From the NCBI GenBank assembly GCA_024233975.1, contig JACKOX010000001.1, forward strand, positions 124,001 through 188,000: a stretch of DNA of 64,000 nucleotides, written 5' to 3'. The translations under genes and the position numbers were made by a program. The DNA is from Rhodanobacteraceae bacterium. GTDB lineage: Bacteria > Pseudomonadota > Gammaproteobacteria > Xanthomonadales > Xanthomonadaceae. Below are positions 37,809 to 47,395 of this stretch, piece by piece; within the stretch, counting starts at the first letter, position 1, and the number at the start of each line of letters is the position of its first letter. The notes beneath the pieces are model-generated. The model ran no database searches, was not told where the DNA came from, and saw only the letters and a list, made by a program, of their open reading frames with translations.

Positions 37809-39209
37809 ATGACATCACCACGTTTCCCCGTCAGCCGCCGCAACTTCCTCAAGGGTTGCTGCGCCGCGGCCGTGGCCTCCAGCGTCCCGGCCCTCGGCTG
37901 GATCGATCCGGCCAAGGCGGCCGGCAGCGGCGTGCAGCATGACGTACTCGTCTACCTGTTCCTGCGCGGTGGCATCGATGGCCTGCATCTGGTGGTTCCC
38001 TATGCCGGTGCGGATCGCACCGCCTACGAGGCCAAGCGCAATGACCTCGTTATCCCCACGTCGCGGCTACGCCGGATCGGCAGCAGCAACTGGGGCTGGC
38101 ACCCGCGCGCCGGTGGCGCGGCCGGTGATGCCATCGGCGTCCCCAACCAGTGGCTGAGCAGACTGTATGACCAGGGACGCGTCGCCATCATCCAGGGCGC
38201 CGGCATGTCGAGCACGGTGACACGCAGCCATTTCGACGCCCAGGCCTTCATCGAGTTCGGCACGCCGGGCAACAAGAGTGGTGCGCAGGGCTGGATATCG
38301 CGCTACCTAGCGAACGACTTCGACATGCCCTCGCCGATGCTGTCCAACGCCTTCGGCTTCGGCAGCACGCTGCAGACCTCGCTGTACGGAAACAGCGACG
38401 TGATCAGCATCGCCAGCGGCGAGGATTTCCGCCTCGACGGTTTCCACTGGTCCTGGGACGACACCGATACCGGCATCAATGGACACTATGGCGCGCACCT
38501 GCGCGTGCTGCCGATGTGGCAGGGCGCGAGCGCACTGGAGCAGTCCGGCCATGCCGCCGCCGACGCGCTGGAATTCATGCGCGAGATCGATTTTGGCCTG
38601 CAGTCCGGCAGCAACACGGATGGTTATCTACCCGGCGGTGGAGCCGTCTACCCGACCAGCGGCAACGGCGTGACGCTAGGCAACCAGCTGCGCAACATCG
38701 CCCAGCTGGTGAAGCTCGACATGGGCCTCACCGTGGCCGCCGTCGATTACGGATTCTGGGACACCCACGAAAGCCAGGGCATGCCCGACCCGGGCAACCC
38801 GAACCACTACGACGCCTTCGGCAACCTCACCGAGGGCCTTGCCCGTGCGCTGGACGCGTTCTATATCGACCTTCATGCGGCTGGCCTGATGGATCGCGTT
38901 ACGGTGGTGATCCAGAGCGAATTTGGCAGGCGCTTCCGGCCGAACGATTCCGGTGGCACCGACCATGGCTACGGGAACGTCATGCTGGCGCTGGGCAACC
39001 AGGTCAACGGCGGCTTCCACGGCAGCTTCCCGGGACTGGACGACCTGAGCCTGTTCGAGGGCCAGGACGTTGCGGTCACCACCGACTTCCGACAGATCAT
39101 CGCCGAGGCGCTGGTCAAGCGGCAGGGCGTCAGCGGTGGCGCCATCGGCAACATCTTCCCGGGCTTCAGCTACAGCGCGGGCGGAAGCGGGGTGTTCAAG
39201 ACCGGTTAG
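37809..39209 (+). CDS. DUF1501 family protein with Tat signal
   Basis: 466 residues. The signal SRRNFLKG has its twin arginines at residues 10-11, followed by an Ala/Val-rich core and cleavage near PAKAAG, so it is exported folded by Tat. The DUF1501 body shows VYLFLRGGIDGLHLVVPY, DTHESQG and DRVTVVIQSEFGRRFRPN, related to the alkaline phosphatase/sulfatase fold. GAGGAA lies 6 nt before the ATG. It forms a two-gene operon with the DUF1800 gene; biochemical role unknown. Confidence 0.9.
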   Translation: MTSPRFPVSRRNFLKGCCAAAVASSVPALGWIDPAKAAGSGVQHDVLVYLFLRGGIDGLHLVVPYAGADRTAYEAKRNDLVIPTSRLRRIGSSNWGWHPRAGGAAGDAIGVPNQWLSRLYDQGRVAIIQGAGMSSTVTRSHFDAQAFIEFGTPGNKSGAQGWISRYLANDFDMPSPMLSNAFGFGSTLQTSLYGNSDVISIASGEDFRLDGFHWSWDDTDTGINGHYGAHLRVLPMWQGASALEQSGHAAADALEFMREIDFGLQSGSNTDGYLPGGGAVYPTSGNGVTLGNQLRNIAQLVKLDMGLTVAAVDYGFWDTHESQGMPDPGNPNHYDAFGNLTEGLARALDAFYIDLHAAGLMDRVTVVIQSEFGRRFRPNDSGGTDHGYGNVMLALGNQVNGGFHGSFPGLDDLSLFEGQDVAVTTDFRQIIAEALVKRQGVSGGAIGNIFPGFSYSAGGSGVFKTG

Positions 39210-39218
39210 GACGTATCG

Positions 39219-39572
39219 CTACGACGGCTCGATGTCCTCGTAGCAGTCCGACGTGAATCGCAGCGTGCACAAGGCCAGGAACACCAGGTCGTCGGTCCCC
39301 GGGTTGTGGATGCGCTGGGCTACGCCAGCGGGTATCAGCAGCGTATCGCCCGGGATCAGCTCTCGCGGCCCGGAATCACCGATCTCGGCCATGCCGCGGC
39401 CTTCGAGCACCAGATAGCGTTCGACCACGCCATGCAGGCGATGCCAACGCGTCGTTCCACCCGCAGGAACCCGCGCCCGCGCGACCGATAGCGCCGGGTC
39501 GACGTCGCTGTTGGACAACTCCGTGATCCAGCAACCTTCCTCGAACCAGTACTCGCGTTCCATCCTGGTCAT
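39219..39572 (-). CDS. Single-domain cupin protein
   Basis: 117 residues if ATG 39572 is used; ATG 39563 and ATG 39590 in the same frame cannot be excluded since none has a well-spaced ribosome site. Cupin motif 1 is represented by GGTTRWHRLHGVVERYLVLEG and motif 2 by PGDTLLIPAGVAQRIHNPG (His present in both), so a metal site is likely. Small cupins of this form are often sugar isomerases, dioxygenases or binding proteins; no substrate can be named. It converges on the DUF1501 gene with only 9 nt between. Confidence 0.8.
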   Translation of the reverse strand: MTRMEREYWFEEGCWITELSNSDVDPALSVARARVPAGGTTRWHRLHGVVERYLVLEGRGMAEIGDSGPRELIPGDTLLIPAGVAQRIHNPGTDDLVFLALCTLRFTSDCYEDIEPS

Positions 39573-39699
39573 TCCCCGCTCTCGCGCCATCCTGTGCGTT
39601 GACTGCGAAACCAGAGTATGGCGACACACGGTACTCATGACACCCAAGCTGTCCATTACTGCGCATCACGCTCGCCGCGGAGATCCCGGCGAAGGCACG

Positions 39700-39708
39700 T
39701 GCTAGATT
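39700..39708 (+). promoter_or_regulatory. Extended -10 promoter candidate
   Basis: TGCTAGATT: a TGn extension and a -10 box TAGATT, 37 nt before the ATG of the transglutaminase-like gene. No clear -35, which is normal for extended -10 promoters. Confidence 0.35.
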
Positions 39709-39744
39709 GCTCATGCCGCCCTTGTCATGACTCCAGGAGGGCCG

Positions 39745-40938
39745 ATGCAGACACTGCTGATCATTGCTGTGTTGGCGCTGGGCGCGCCGACGGCGGAACC
39801 CGATACGACAGGCGCCACGGTCGCGCAGCCGTCGCTGATCGCGGCACCGCTCATTCCCGATTCGCCCATTTCCGATTCAACCAGCCCCGGCTCGACCGCC
39901 GACGACACCGCGCTGCTTCCCGCACCGCAGACCGCCACGCTGGATGACCTTCTGCGCATGCCGCCCGCGCTGCGGGAAGCCTTCCACCAGCAGGTTCTGG
40001 ATCACCACCGCGCGCCTACCGACCGCATCGAGACCATGGTCGACTTCGTGTTCTCGGCCGCCGGAATGGGCATGCGCTATGACGAATCCGCCACCTACAC
40101 GGTAGCCCAGTCCTGGGAGCAGCGGCGCGCCAACTGCATCGGCTTCACCCTGTTGTTCCTCGCGCTTTCCCGCGAGGCCGGGCTGTCCGCACGGCCACAG
40201 GAAATCCGCCAGACGCTGATCTGGCAGCAGTCCGGCACCACGCTTTACCGCAACAGCCACGTCAACCTGCGTCTGCAGGCCGGGCCGCGACGCTACACCG
40301 TCGACGTCGCGCGCGACTTGGTCATCGCCCTGGACGAACCCATAGCCATCAACGACCAGCAACTGCTGGCCCACTACCAGAACAACATCGCGATCAAGCA
40401 GATGGCGCAGGGCCAGATCGGTGCCGCCCTGGCGCGAATCGAAGCAACGCTGCGACTGGACCCGGACTACGCCATCCATTGGGGAAACGCCGGCGTGATC
40501 CGCCTGCGCAGCGGCGATGAAGGCGGCGCGGAGCATGCCTATCTGCGGGCGCTTGAACTGGATCCCGACGAATACGGCACGCTGTTCAACCTGGTCCAGC
40601 TGTATGACAGTCGCGGCGCCGCGGCAATGGCCGCACCACTGCGCGAACGCATGGAGTCATTGCAGAAGAAGGATCCGCTGTACCAGTTCCTGCTGGCCAC
40701 CCGCTTCGAACGCGAAGGTGACTTCACCCAGGCCATCGAGCACTACCAGCAGGCAATCCGCCATCATCGCGACGAGCACCGCTTCCACGCCGCGCTGGCC
40801 CGAGCCTATCTCGCCAGCGGCGACCGCGATGGCGCCGAACGTGCGCTGGCACGGGCAAAGTCACTCAGTGATGGAGAAGCAGAAGCCAGCTATGCAGCGG
40901 AACTCGCGCAACTGCGCGGCGTGCCCGGAAACGGCTGA
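39745..40938 (+). CDS. Exported transglutaminase-like protein with TPRs
   Basis: 397 residues. AGGAGG lies 4 nt before ATG 39745, which gives a signal peptide (MQTLLIIAVLALGAPTAEPD). Residues about 85-195 form a transglutaminase-like fold: RRANCIGFTLLFLALSREAGL puts the nucleophile at Cys131, with His172 (NSHVNL) and Asp187 (YTVDVA) as likely partners. TPRs follow from about residue 215 to the end (AIHWGNAGVIRLRSGDEGGA, FHAALARAYLASGDRDGA). Such proteins are usually periplasmic peptidase- or crosslinker-like, but many lack proven activity. Confidence 0.8.
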   Translation: MQTLLIIAVLALGAPTAEPDTTGATVAQPSLIAAPLIPDSPISDSTSPGSTADDTALLPAPQTATLDDLLRMPPALREAFHQQVLDHHRAPTDRIETMVDFVFSAAGMGMRYDESATYTVAQSWEQRRANCIGFTLLFLALSREAGLSARPQEIRQTLIWQQSGTTLYRNSHVNLRLQAGPRRYTVDVARDLVIALDEPIAINDQQLLAHYQNNIAIKQMAQGQIGAALARIEATLRLDPDYAIHWGNAGVIRLRSGDEGGAEHAYLRALELDPDEYGTLFNLVQLYDSRGAAAMAAPLRERMESLQKKDPLYQFLLATRFEREGDFTQAIEHYQQAIRHHRDEHRFHAALARAYLASGDRDGAERALARAKSLSDGEAEASYAAELAQLRGVPGNG

Positions 40939-40942
40939 GATC

Positions 40943-40963
40943 GAACGACCCACGGGATCGTTC
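40943..40963. terminator. Hairpin between convergent genes
   Basis: GAACGACCC-ACG-GGATCGTTC: a 9-bp stem with one mismatch, between the stops of the transglutaminase-like gene and cdd. A candidate bidirectional terminator. Confidence 0.5.
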
Positions 40964-40965
40964 TG

Positions 40966-41379
40966 CTAGAGGTCCTCGGGCAGCACGAAACCATGCGGCA
41001 GGAGGCTTTCCACGCCCACCTCGGTCCAGCTGCCGTCGCCACCGAGAAAGCCAACAATGGCATCGGCACCGAACTCTTTCAGCACCTGCCGGCAAGCGCC
41101 GCAGGGCGGCACCTGCATTGGCTGGCCGTTCCGATCGAAGGCGCTGATTGCGATCGCGTCAAGGCGAAACTCCGGCCCCTCGGCGAGCACGGCTGCAGAA
41201 ATCGCCGAGCGCTCGGCACAGGAGCCCAGCGACAGCGAACCGTTCTCGACATTGCAGCCGGAATAGGTCGATCCATTCCGCGAACGCAGCGCGGCCCCGA
41301 CATGCAACCGGGAATATGGCGCGTAGGCCTGCTTTGCCGCCTGATCAGCCAGTGGGCGCAGGTTTGTTGTTGTCATCAT
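40966..41379 (-). CDS. cdd: Cytidine deaminase
   Basis: 137 residues, the length of the homotetrameric form. Converts cytidine and deoxycytidine to uridine and deoxyuridine in pyrimidine salvage. The zinc/catalytic motif is CAER at residues 54-57 (Glu56 as proton shuttle) and PPCGAC holds Cys93 and Cys96. The substrate-binding CNVENGS precedes it. ATG 41376 is equally possible as start. Together with amn and the peptidases it adds to a scavenging theme, although each stands alone. Confidence 0.93.
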   Translation of the reverse strand: MMTTTNLRPLADQAAKQAYAPYSRLHVGAALRSRNGSTYSGCNVENGSLSLGSCAERSAISAAVLAEGPEFRLDAIAISAFDRNGQPMQVPPCGACRQVLKEFGADAIVGFLGGDGSWTEVGVESLLPHGFVLPEDL

Positions 41380-41415
41380 GCTTCGGATGGCTCGTGAACG
41401 GGTTCTGGAATCGGA

Positions 41416-41441
41416 CCGGTTACAGAATTGTTACCAACCGG
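41416..41441. promoter_or_regulatory. Inverted repeat upstream of cdd
   Basis: CCGGTT and AACCGG separated by 14 nt, with an inner imperfect palindrome GGTTACA...TGTTACC. It lies 37 nt before the cdd start in an AT-richer stretch, where a promoter would be expected. Operator function is only a guess. Confidence 0.3.
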
Positions 41442-41505
41442 CCAAGCCGCACTGTACAGCCTGAGTGGCTGCAGACACAGCCAGCAAGCCCATGATCAGG
41501 CAAGA

Positions 41506-41655
41506 TCAGTTCGGCAGTCGCCGGATCCTGGCACCGAGGACGCCGAGCTTTTCCTCGATGTTCTCGGTGCCACTACCGAATCTGTCAGGCGTGATCGAGC
41601 TTGGATTCCTTCTGGCACCCAGACCCATGGAAACCAAGGAGGCCACCAGTTTCCG
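41506..41655 (-). pseudogene. MurA C-terminal remnant
   Basis: Read on the minus strand, this stretch ends in ENIEEKLGVLGARIRRLPN followed by TGA, identical over its last 19 residues to the C-terminus of the intact MurA encoded at 43988-45247. Upstream the frame stays open for about 30 more codons (ASLVSMGLGARRN, compare MurA ASLVLAGLVAKGE) but is diverged, and there is no start. It abuts the stop of the VCBS gene. So it looks like the detached tail of a murA gene, either the original end displaced by an insertion or a piece of a diverged copy. Confidence 0.6.
41508..41566 (+). repeat. 59-bp direct repeat, copy A (murA 3' end)
   Basis: 58 of 59 bases identical to 43990-44048 in the same orientation. 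The single difference changes GAG to GAA, both Glu, on the coding (minus) strand. Copies A and B bracket the VCBS gene. Confidence 0.95.
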
Positions 41656-41657
41656 GA

Positions 41658-43823
41658 CTACTCGAAACCACCTTCGTGAATCGTGCGGGTTCCGTAATCG
41701 ATGCGGAAGACACCGAGACCGCTGCCCACATAGAGGCTTGCCTCGGTACCGGCAACCCCTAGAACACCGAGATCCGCGAAGCCCGTCTGCGCGCCGGTAC
41801 TGGTGCTCAACACCCGATCCGGCCTGCCCGCCTCGTCAACCCAGATCTGTTCATCGTTAGCCAACAACAGCGCTTCCGTGCTGCCCTCCGGGGCGCGTAC
41901 GAAGTTCACGTCAGGGCCATAGCTGCGACGAGACAACTCTGCCCCAGAGCATGCCCGACGGATCAGTTCGGAAACGCCATACAGGATATGGACACAGTCG
42001 CCAGCGTCCTCCTCGACAGACTGACCGATAATATCGATGTCGAAGCTCAACGGCTGCTCGACCAGATGTGTCTGTGCGTCCAGCACGTAGACCTTGTCGC
42101 CCAACCCATAGGCAATTTCCGGCTGGCCATCATCATCAAGGTCGGCGACCAGCAAGCTCTGCCGGCCCGTCACCGTGTACTCCGTACTCTGCCAAAGCAG
42201 ATCGCCGTTGACGCCGCTGTAAACACCCAACTTGCCTCCCGCAGCTGCGACGACATCCAAAACACTGTCACCGTTGGCCTGAACCAGCGCCAGCGCTGCA
42301 AAGTCGCCAAAATCTCCGGTAATCGACCACTGGGTTTCCAACGTCTTTCCGTCAACCACCATGATTTGCCGATCATAGAGCTCGTCGCCACCGAGGATCA
42401 GCTCTGGCTGCGGATCCGCGTCAAGGTTGGCTGAAACCATGGGAATCCATTCAGGACCACCCCAGGAACGCATCACGCCATCCCTGCGACGCAACACCTC
42501 TCCACTCTTTGCGTCCAGCACCACAAGATTGGGGCCGTCGTAACCGGAATTGGACTCTCGCGTCAGATAGGCGACTTCTTCCGACCCACCGTTGTCGAAA
42601 TCTCCAACCAGAAGAGATGCATGCGGACCTGCTTCATCAGCCTTCTCGAAGATCTGAATACCATCGCTCGTCCGCGCAATGCCGACAATGTCCTTGCCCG
42701 TGCTGGTAAGGCCTGCACCCCAGGCAACATCAACTCCTGCTGATCCATCGAACTCGCCCAGCGCCACGGCGCTGACGCCATGCTCGGGGTTGCTGACAGT
42801 GAAACTCGGATGCAACCAGTCGGACGCCGAGTAGCCAATGATACTGCCCCACTGCCCCTCACCGACCACGATCTCGTCAACGCCGTCGCCATTGACGTCA
42901 TGGGCGCGCTGGGCTTGGATTTCGCCGGTGGCGTAGTCAGTGATTGGGCTGTATGACGGCTGGCTGACGAAAATCCGGGTGGAGCCCCATGGCTCAACGA
43001 TGGCGATTTCGTTGCCACTGTAGGCGGCCAAGAAATTGCCGGTGAGCGCTCGTCCCTGGAATCCATCCGGCCATTCCCAGTCGACGGAATGGCTGGAACC
43101 GTCGATAACGTATCCCTTCTGCACCTCAAAACCCGAGCTGTCGCTGAGCACCAGCTCAAGCTGAGGATCGGCATCTAGCTGCCCTGCGGTCACAGAAGTG
43201 GAGAGATAGCTGCCGCCATCCCATTCCACCGCGCCAGTCGCCAGATCCAGAACCTTGGGCGCACTCTTGTCCCATGCGAACTCGGAAACCGTACCGAACG
43301 CTTCCAGCTCGCCGTCATGATCGACATCGGCGACGCCATCAAGCTTGAAATAGGTCGGGGCAGGAACGGAGGCTGTCGGGACAAGCCCCGGGCCCGAAAA
43401 AGTCGCCAGCTTCACGGCGCCCATCCCATCGTCAATGGCCGCAATGGTCATGACATCCCCACCGCCGGCGGGAGTGATGGATACCAGCTCACCACGGAAG
43501 GTCTCGCCTACAGCCAGCGGAGCCAGGTTCGAGATGCGGAAACCCCCGGTTTCCTTCCGGAATACAGCGATGAAGCTCTGGCCCACCGGGCTGAACCCAT
43601 TCTCTGCTGAACCAGAGACCAGAATTTCGTCGATTCCATCATGGTCAAAATCGACAGCCTGCATGCCCGCGTAGCCGGGCGAGAAAAACCCGGGATAGTG
43701 CGACCAACGCTGGCCATGAGGGCCGGCATGAGCCGCTTGAGTAAAGACAAGTGCAGCTGCAATCGCCAGCGGAAACAAACCGGCGAACCGGTTGCCAAAT
43801 GCAGTGAATTGGGACGAAGCCAT
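41658..43823 (-). CDS. Secreted FG-GAP/VCBS repeat protein ending in -GGFE
   Basis: 721 residues. A signal peptide (cleavage near AAHAGPHG) is followed by about seven propeller repeats with Ca-binding-like motifs: DFDHDGIDEILVSG, DVDHDGELEAFG, DVNGDGVDEIVVG, DFDNGGSEEVAYL, DLDDDGQPEIAYG. Such propellers bind ligands or partners at the cell surface. The last residues TIHEGGFE resemble the -GFE tails of other exported proteins in the window. Sampled rows contain 37/60 and 29/60 G+C, against 42/60 in a murA row, so base composition is lower than its neighbours. It lies between two copies of the murA 3' end and looks like an insertion into the murA-cdd junction. Confidence 0.85.
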   Translation of the reverse strand: MASSQFTAFGNRFAGLFPLAIAAALVFTQAAHAGPHGQRWSHYPGFFSPGYAGMQAVDFDHDGIDEILVSGSAENGFSPVGQSFIAVFRKETGGFRISNLAPLAVGETFRGELVSITPAGGGDVMTIAAIDDGMGAVKLATFSGPGLVPTASVPAPTYFKLDGVADVDHDGELEAFGTVSEFAWDKSAPKVLDLATGAVEWDGGSYLSTSVTAGQLDADPQLELVLSDSSGFEVQKGYVIDGSSHSVDWEWPDGFQGRALTGNFLAAYSGNEIAIVEPWGSTRIFVSQPSYSPITDYATGEIQAQRAHDVNGDGVDEIVVGEGQWGSIIGYSASDWLHPSFTVSNPEHGVSAVALGEFDGSAGVDVAWGAGLTSTGKDIVGIARTSDGIQIFEKADEAGPHASLLVGDFDNGGSEEVAYLTRESNSGYDGPNLVVLDAKSGEVLRRRDGVMRSWGGPEWIPMVSANLDADPQPELILGGDELYDRQIMVVDGKTLETQWSITGDFGDFAALALVQANGDSVLDVVAAAGGKLGVYSGVNGDLLWQSTEYTVTGRQSLLVADLDDDGQPEIAYGLGDKVYVLDAQTHLVEQPLSFDIDIIGQSVEEDAGDCVHILYGVSELIRRACSGAELSRRSYGPDVNFVRAPEGSTEALLLANDEQIWVDEAGRPDRVLSTSTGAQTGFADLGVLGVAGTEASLYVGSGLGVFRIDYGTRTIHEGGFE

Positions 43824-43858
43824 GTGATCAGGGGCCGTGGCCAGAAAAATGGCCGCGG

Positions 43859-43864
43859 ATTATA
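43859..43864 (-). promoter_or_regulatory. -10 box upstream of the VCBS gene
   Basis: A perfect TATAAT on the minus strand, 35 nt before the start codon, in an AT-rich patch unlike the surrounding DNA. The -35 region is a T-run (CTTTTT at 17 nt), so the match there is poor. A GGCCA...TGGCC hairpin could form in the leader. Confidence 0.5.
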
Positions 43865-43900
43865 TGTGAAATCAATCACGAAAAAAGCTTTCGCCTTGCG

Positions 43901-43930
43901 ACCATCCGAAACCATCCGAAACCATCCGGT
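43901..43930. repeat. Three tandem 10-bp repeats
   Basis: ACCATCCGAA, ACCATCCGAA, ACCATCCGGT in direct succession, 37 nt upstream of the -10 box of the VCBS gene. They could be binding sites or a slippage product. Confidence 0.7.
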
Positions 43931-43987
43931 ATTCCACGCAGCCAGCCAACGAACTTCGTCTTATTGGGCTTCCCAGATATCCGAGCC

Positions 43988-45246
<1,259 letters not shown>

Positions 45247-45247
<1 letters not shown>

Positions 45248-45480
45248 CAGCCGGCCGCCTCGTCCGGGGTCAGGGTCTTCAGCGACAGGGCGTGGATCTC
45301 GCCGCCCATGCGATCACCGAGCGTGGCGTAGACCATACGGTGGCGGGCCAGCGGCAGCTTGCCGGCAAAGTCGGCACAGACGACTTCGGCCTCGAAATGC
45401 ACGCCGTCGTCGCCGCGCACGGCGGCGCGGGCGCCGGGCAGGCCGGCCTCGATCAGCTGCTGGATGGTGACTGCGTTCAT
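45247..45480 (-). CDS. ibaG: BolA family protein IbaG
   Basis: 77 residues from ATG 45480. A small BolA-fold protein with HFEAEVVCADFAGKLPLARH, conserved His residues and the IHALSLKTLTPDE ending typical of IbaG (YrbA). BolA-type proteins bind monothiol glutaredoxins and [2Fe-2S] clusters; E. coli IbaG is linked to acid stress. It is co-translated with murA (1-nt overlap). The mla genes that lie before it in E. coli are absent here; instead the gene is divergent from kdsD. Confidence 0.9.
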
Positions 45481-45656
45481 CAATCAGGTTCCGGAAGAGG
45501 CGCCCCGCCGCGGAACGGCGTGGTCGCTGAAAAGGTTCGGGTTCCGCGCCAGCCTCTGGCGGGTCCAGCACGGAGCGTCGCTGGTAGCGGCCAGCGGAAG
45601 CTGAACACCGCGCGATCCGCCATGCGCATCCCCCGCTGCCGGGGGCGTCGCTGCGC

Positions 45657-45662
45657 TAGAAT
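45657..45662 (+). promoter_or_regulatory. -10 box candidate for the kdsD operon
   Basis: TAGAAT, 5 of 6 to consensus, within the 297-nt ibaG-kdsD divergent region and 115 nt before the kdsD ATG. The -35 is weak (GCTGCC at 16 nt). The rest of this region shows GC-rich sequence and no other feature I can defend. Confidence 0.4.
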
Positions 45663-45777
45663 GGGCCGAGAATCTTAGCAGAGCCGGCGCTTTTCGGCGG
45701 TTTCCGGGGCCTTTCGAGGCGAAACCGGGGCCGGTCACGTCAGCCAGCCGGCCACCCAATACCCGGATACTTCGCGA

Positions 45778-46803
45778 ATGAATGCCCGCATCCAGCCCCT
45801 GCATCCCGCCCGCGACAGCGTGACCGACCTCAACGCCTCGGCCCTGAAAGCCAGCGCGCTGAGCGTGATCGATACCGAGGCGAAGGCTCTGGAAGCGCTG
45901 AAATCGCAGATCGATGAAGCCTTCGTCGATGCCTGCCGGGTGATCTTCGCCGGGCAGGGCCGCGTGGTCACCATTGGCATGGGCAAGTCCGGCCACATCG
46001 CCCGCAAGATCGCGGCGACGTTCGCTTCGACCGGCACACCGGCGTTCTACGTCCACCCGGGTGAAGCCAGCCACGGCGATCTCGGCATGATCACCGACGC
46101 CGACGTGGTGCTGGCACTGTCCAATTCCGGCGAGACCGACGAGCTGCTGACCATCGTTCCGGTGCTGCGTCGCCAGGGCAATGTGCTGATTGCCGCCACC
46201 GGCCGCCCGCAATCGACCCTGGCGCGACTGGCCGACATCCATCTCGACGTGAGCGTGCCGGCAGAAGCCTGCCCGCTGGGCCTGGCGCCAACGTCCAGCA
46301 CTACCGCCGCGCTGGTGATGGGCGATGCGCTGGCGATCGCACTGCTGGAGGCTCGTGGGTTTACCGACGAAGACTTCGCCCGCTCGCATCCGGCCGGCAG
46401 CCTCGGCCGCCGCCTGCTGCTGCGCATCAGCGACATCATGCACAACAACGGTGATGTGCCGCGTGTCGGCCCCGACGCATCACTCAGCGATGCCGTGGTG
46501 GAGATGAGCCGCAAGCGCCTCGGCATGACCGCCATCGTCGATGCCGAAGACCGCTTGCTCGGCGTGTTCACCGACGGCGACCTGCGCCGTGCGCTGGACG
46601 AGTCGGCCGTCGATCTGCGCGCCACGCCGGTTACCGAAGCCATGACCCGGGAGCCGAAAACCATCGGCCCGGACCGGCTGGCGGTGGAAGCGGCGCGACT
46701 GATGGAAGCGCATCAGATCAACGGCCTGGTGGTGATCGACGACGAGCGCCACGTGGTCGGCGCACTCAATATCCACGACCTGCTGCGCGCCCGCGTGGTC
46801 TGA
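45778..46803 (+). CDS. kdsD: D-arabinose 5-phosphate isomerase
   Basis: 341 residues. Interconverts ribulose 5-phosphate and arabinose 5-phosphate, the first step to Kdo for LPS. SIS domain with VVTIGMGKSGHIARKIAATF, YVHPGEASHGDLGM (active-site His/Glu region) and LALSNSGETDELL. Two CBS domains fill residues about 215-335. First gene of the large Kdo/Lpt/RpoN/PTS block. Confidence 0.95.
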   Translation: MNARIQPLHPARDSVTDLNASALKASALSVIDTEAKALEALKSQIDEAFVDACRVIFAGQGRVVTIGMGKSGHIARKIAATFASTGTPAFYVHPGEASHGDLGMITDADVVLALSNSGETDELLTIVPVLRRQGNVLIAATGRPQSTLARLADIHLDVSVPAEACPLGLAPTSSTTAALVMGDALAIALLEARGFTDEDFARSHPAGSLGRRLLLRISDIMHNNGDVPRVGPDASLSDAVVEMSRKRLGMTAIVDAEDRLLGVFTDGDLRRALDESAVDLRATPVTEAMTREPKTIGPDRLAVEAARLMEAHQINGLVVIDDERHVVGALNIHDLLRARVV

Positions 46804-46834
46804 TTTTCCGGAAATCCAACAGGGGGAAACCGGC

Positions 46835-47395
46835 ATGAGTTACCTGCACGCTTCCGAGATTCCCGATGAACTGCGCGCCCGCGCGGCGCGGGTTCGGCTG
46901 GTCGCCTTCGATGTCGACGGCACGCTGAGCGATGGCCGCCTCTGGTACGGCGACAAGATGGAGATCAAGTCCTTCCACGTCCTTGACGGGCTGGGCATGA
47001 AGCTCCTGCGTGACTATGACATCGAGGTGGCGCTGATCACCGCACGCGAGAGCCCCGTGGTGCAGGCACGTGCCCGCGAACTGGGGCTGCGCCACCTCTA
47101 CCAGGGCAGCCGCGACAAGGTGGATGCGCTGGAGCACCTGACCCGCAGCCTGCAGATCTCGGATGAGCAGGTCGCCTACATGGGCGACGACCTGCCCGAC
47201 CTGCCGATCTTGCAGCGCGTTGGCCTGTCGGCAGCGCCCGCCAATGCCCACCCGTGGATCCGCGAGCGCGTCTACTGGTGCAGTTCGGCACGGGGCGGCG
47301 AAGGCGCGGCCCGCGAACTCTGCGATATCGTCCTCGCGGCACAAGGGCATGCCAAGACCATCCTGCATCGATTCCTGCCCGGTGGGGGCGAATGA
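46835..47395 (+). CDS. kdsC: 3-deoxy-D-manno-octulosonate 8-phosphate phosphatase
   Basis: 186 residues. Tetrameric HAD phosphatase releasing Kdo from Kdo-8-phosphate. VAFDVDGTLSDGRLWYG carries the nucleophile and acid aspartates, LITARES is motif 2, and GDDLPDLPIL is motif 4. AGGGGG lies several nt before ATG 46835. It overlaps lptC by 4 nt (ATGA). Confidence 0.95.
   Translation: MSYLHASEIPDELRARAARVRLVAFDVDGTLSDGRLWYGDKMEIKSFHVLDGLGMKLLRDYDIEVALITARESPVVQARARELGLRHLYQGSRDKVDALEHLTRSLQISDEQVAYMGDDLPDLPILQRVGLSAAPANAHPWIRERVYWCSSARGGEGAARELCDIVLAAQGHAKTILHRFLPGGGE

Noticed and set aside
41428..41679. A small plus-strand gene of 83 codons between cdd and the VCBS gene
   Set aside because: It is antisense to the MurA remnant and has no ribosome site or recognisable protein.
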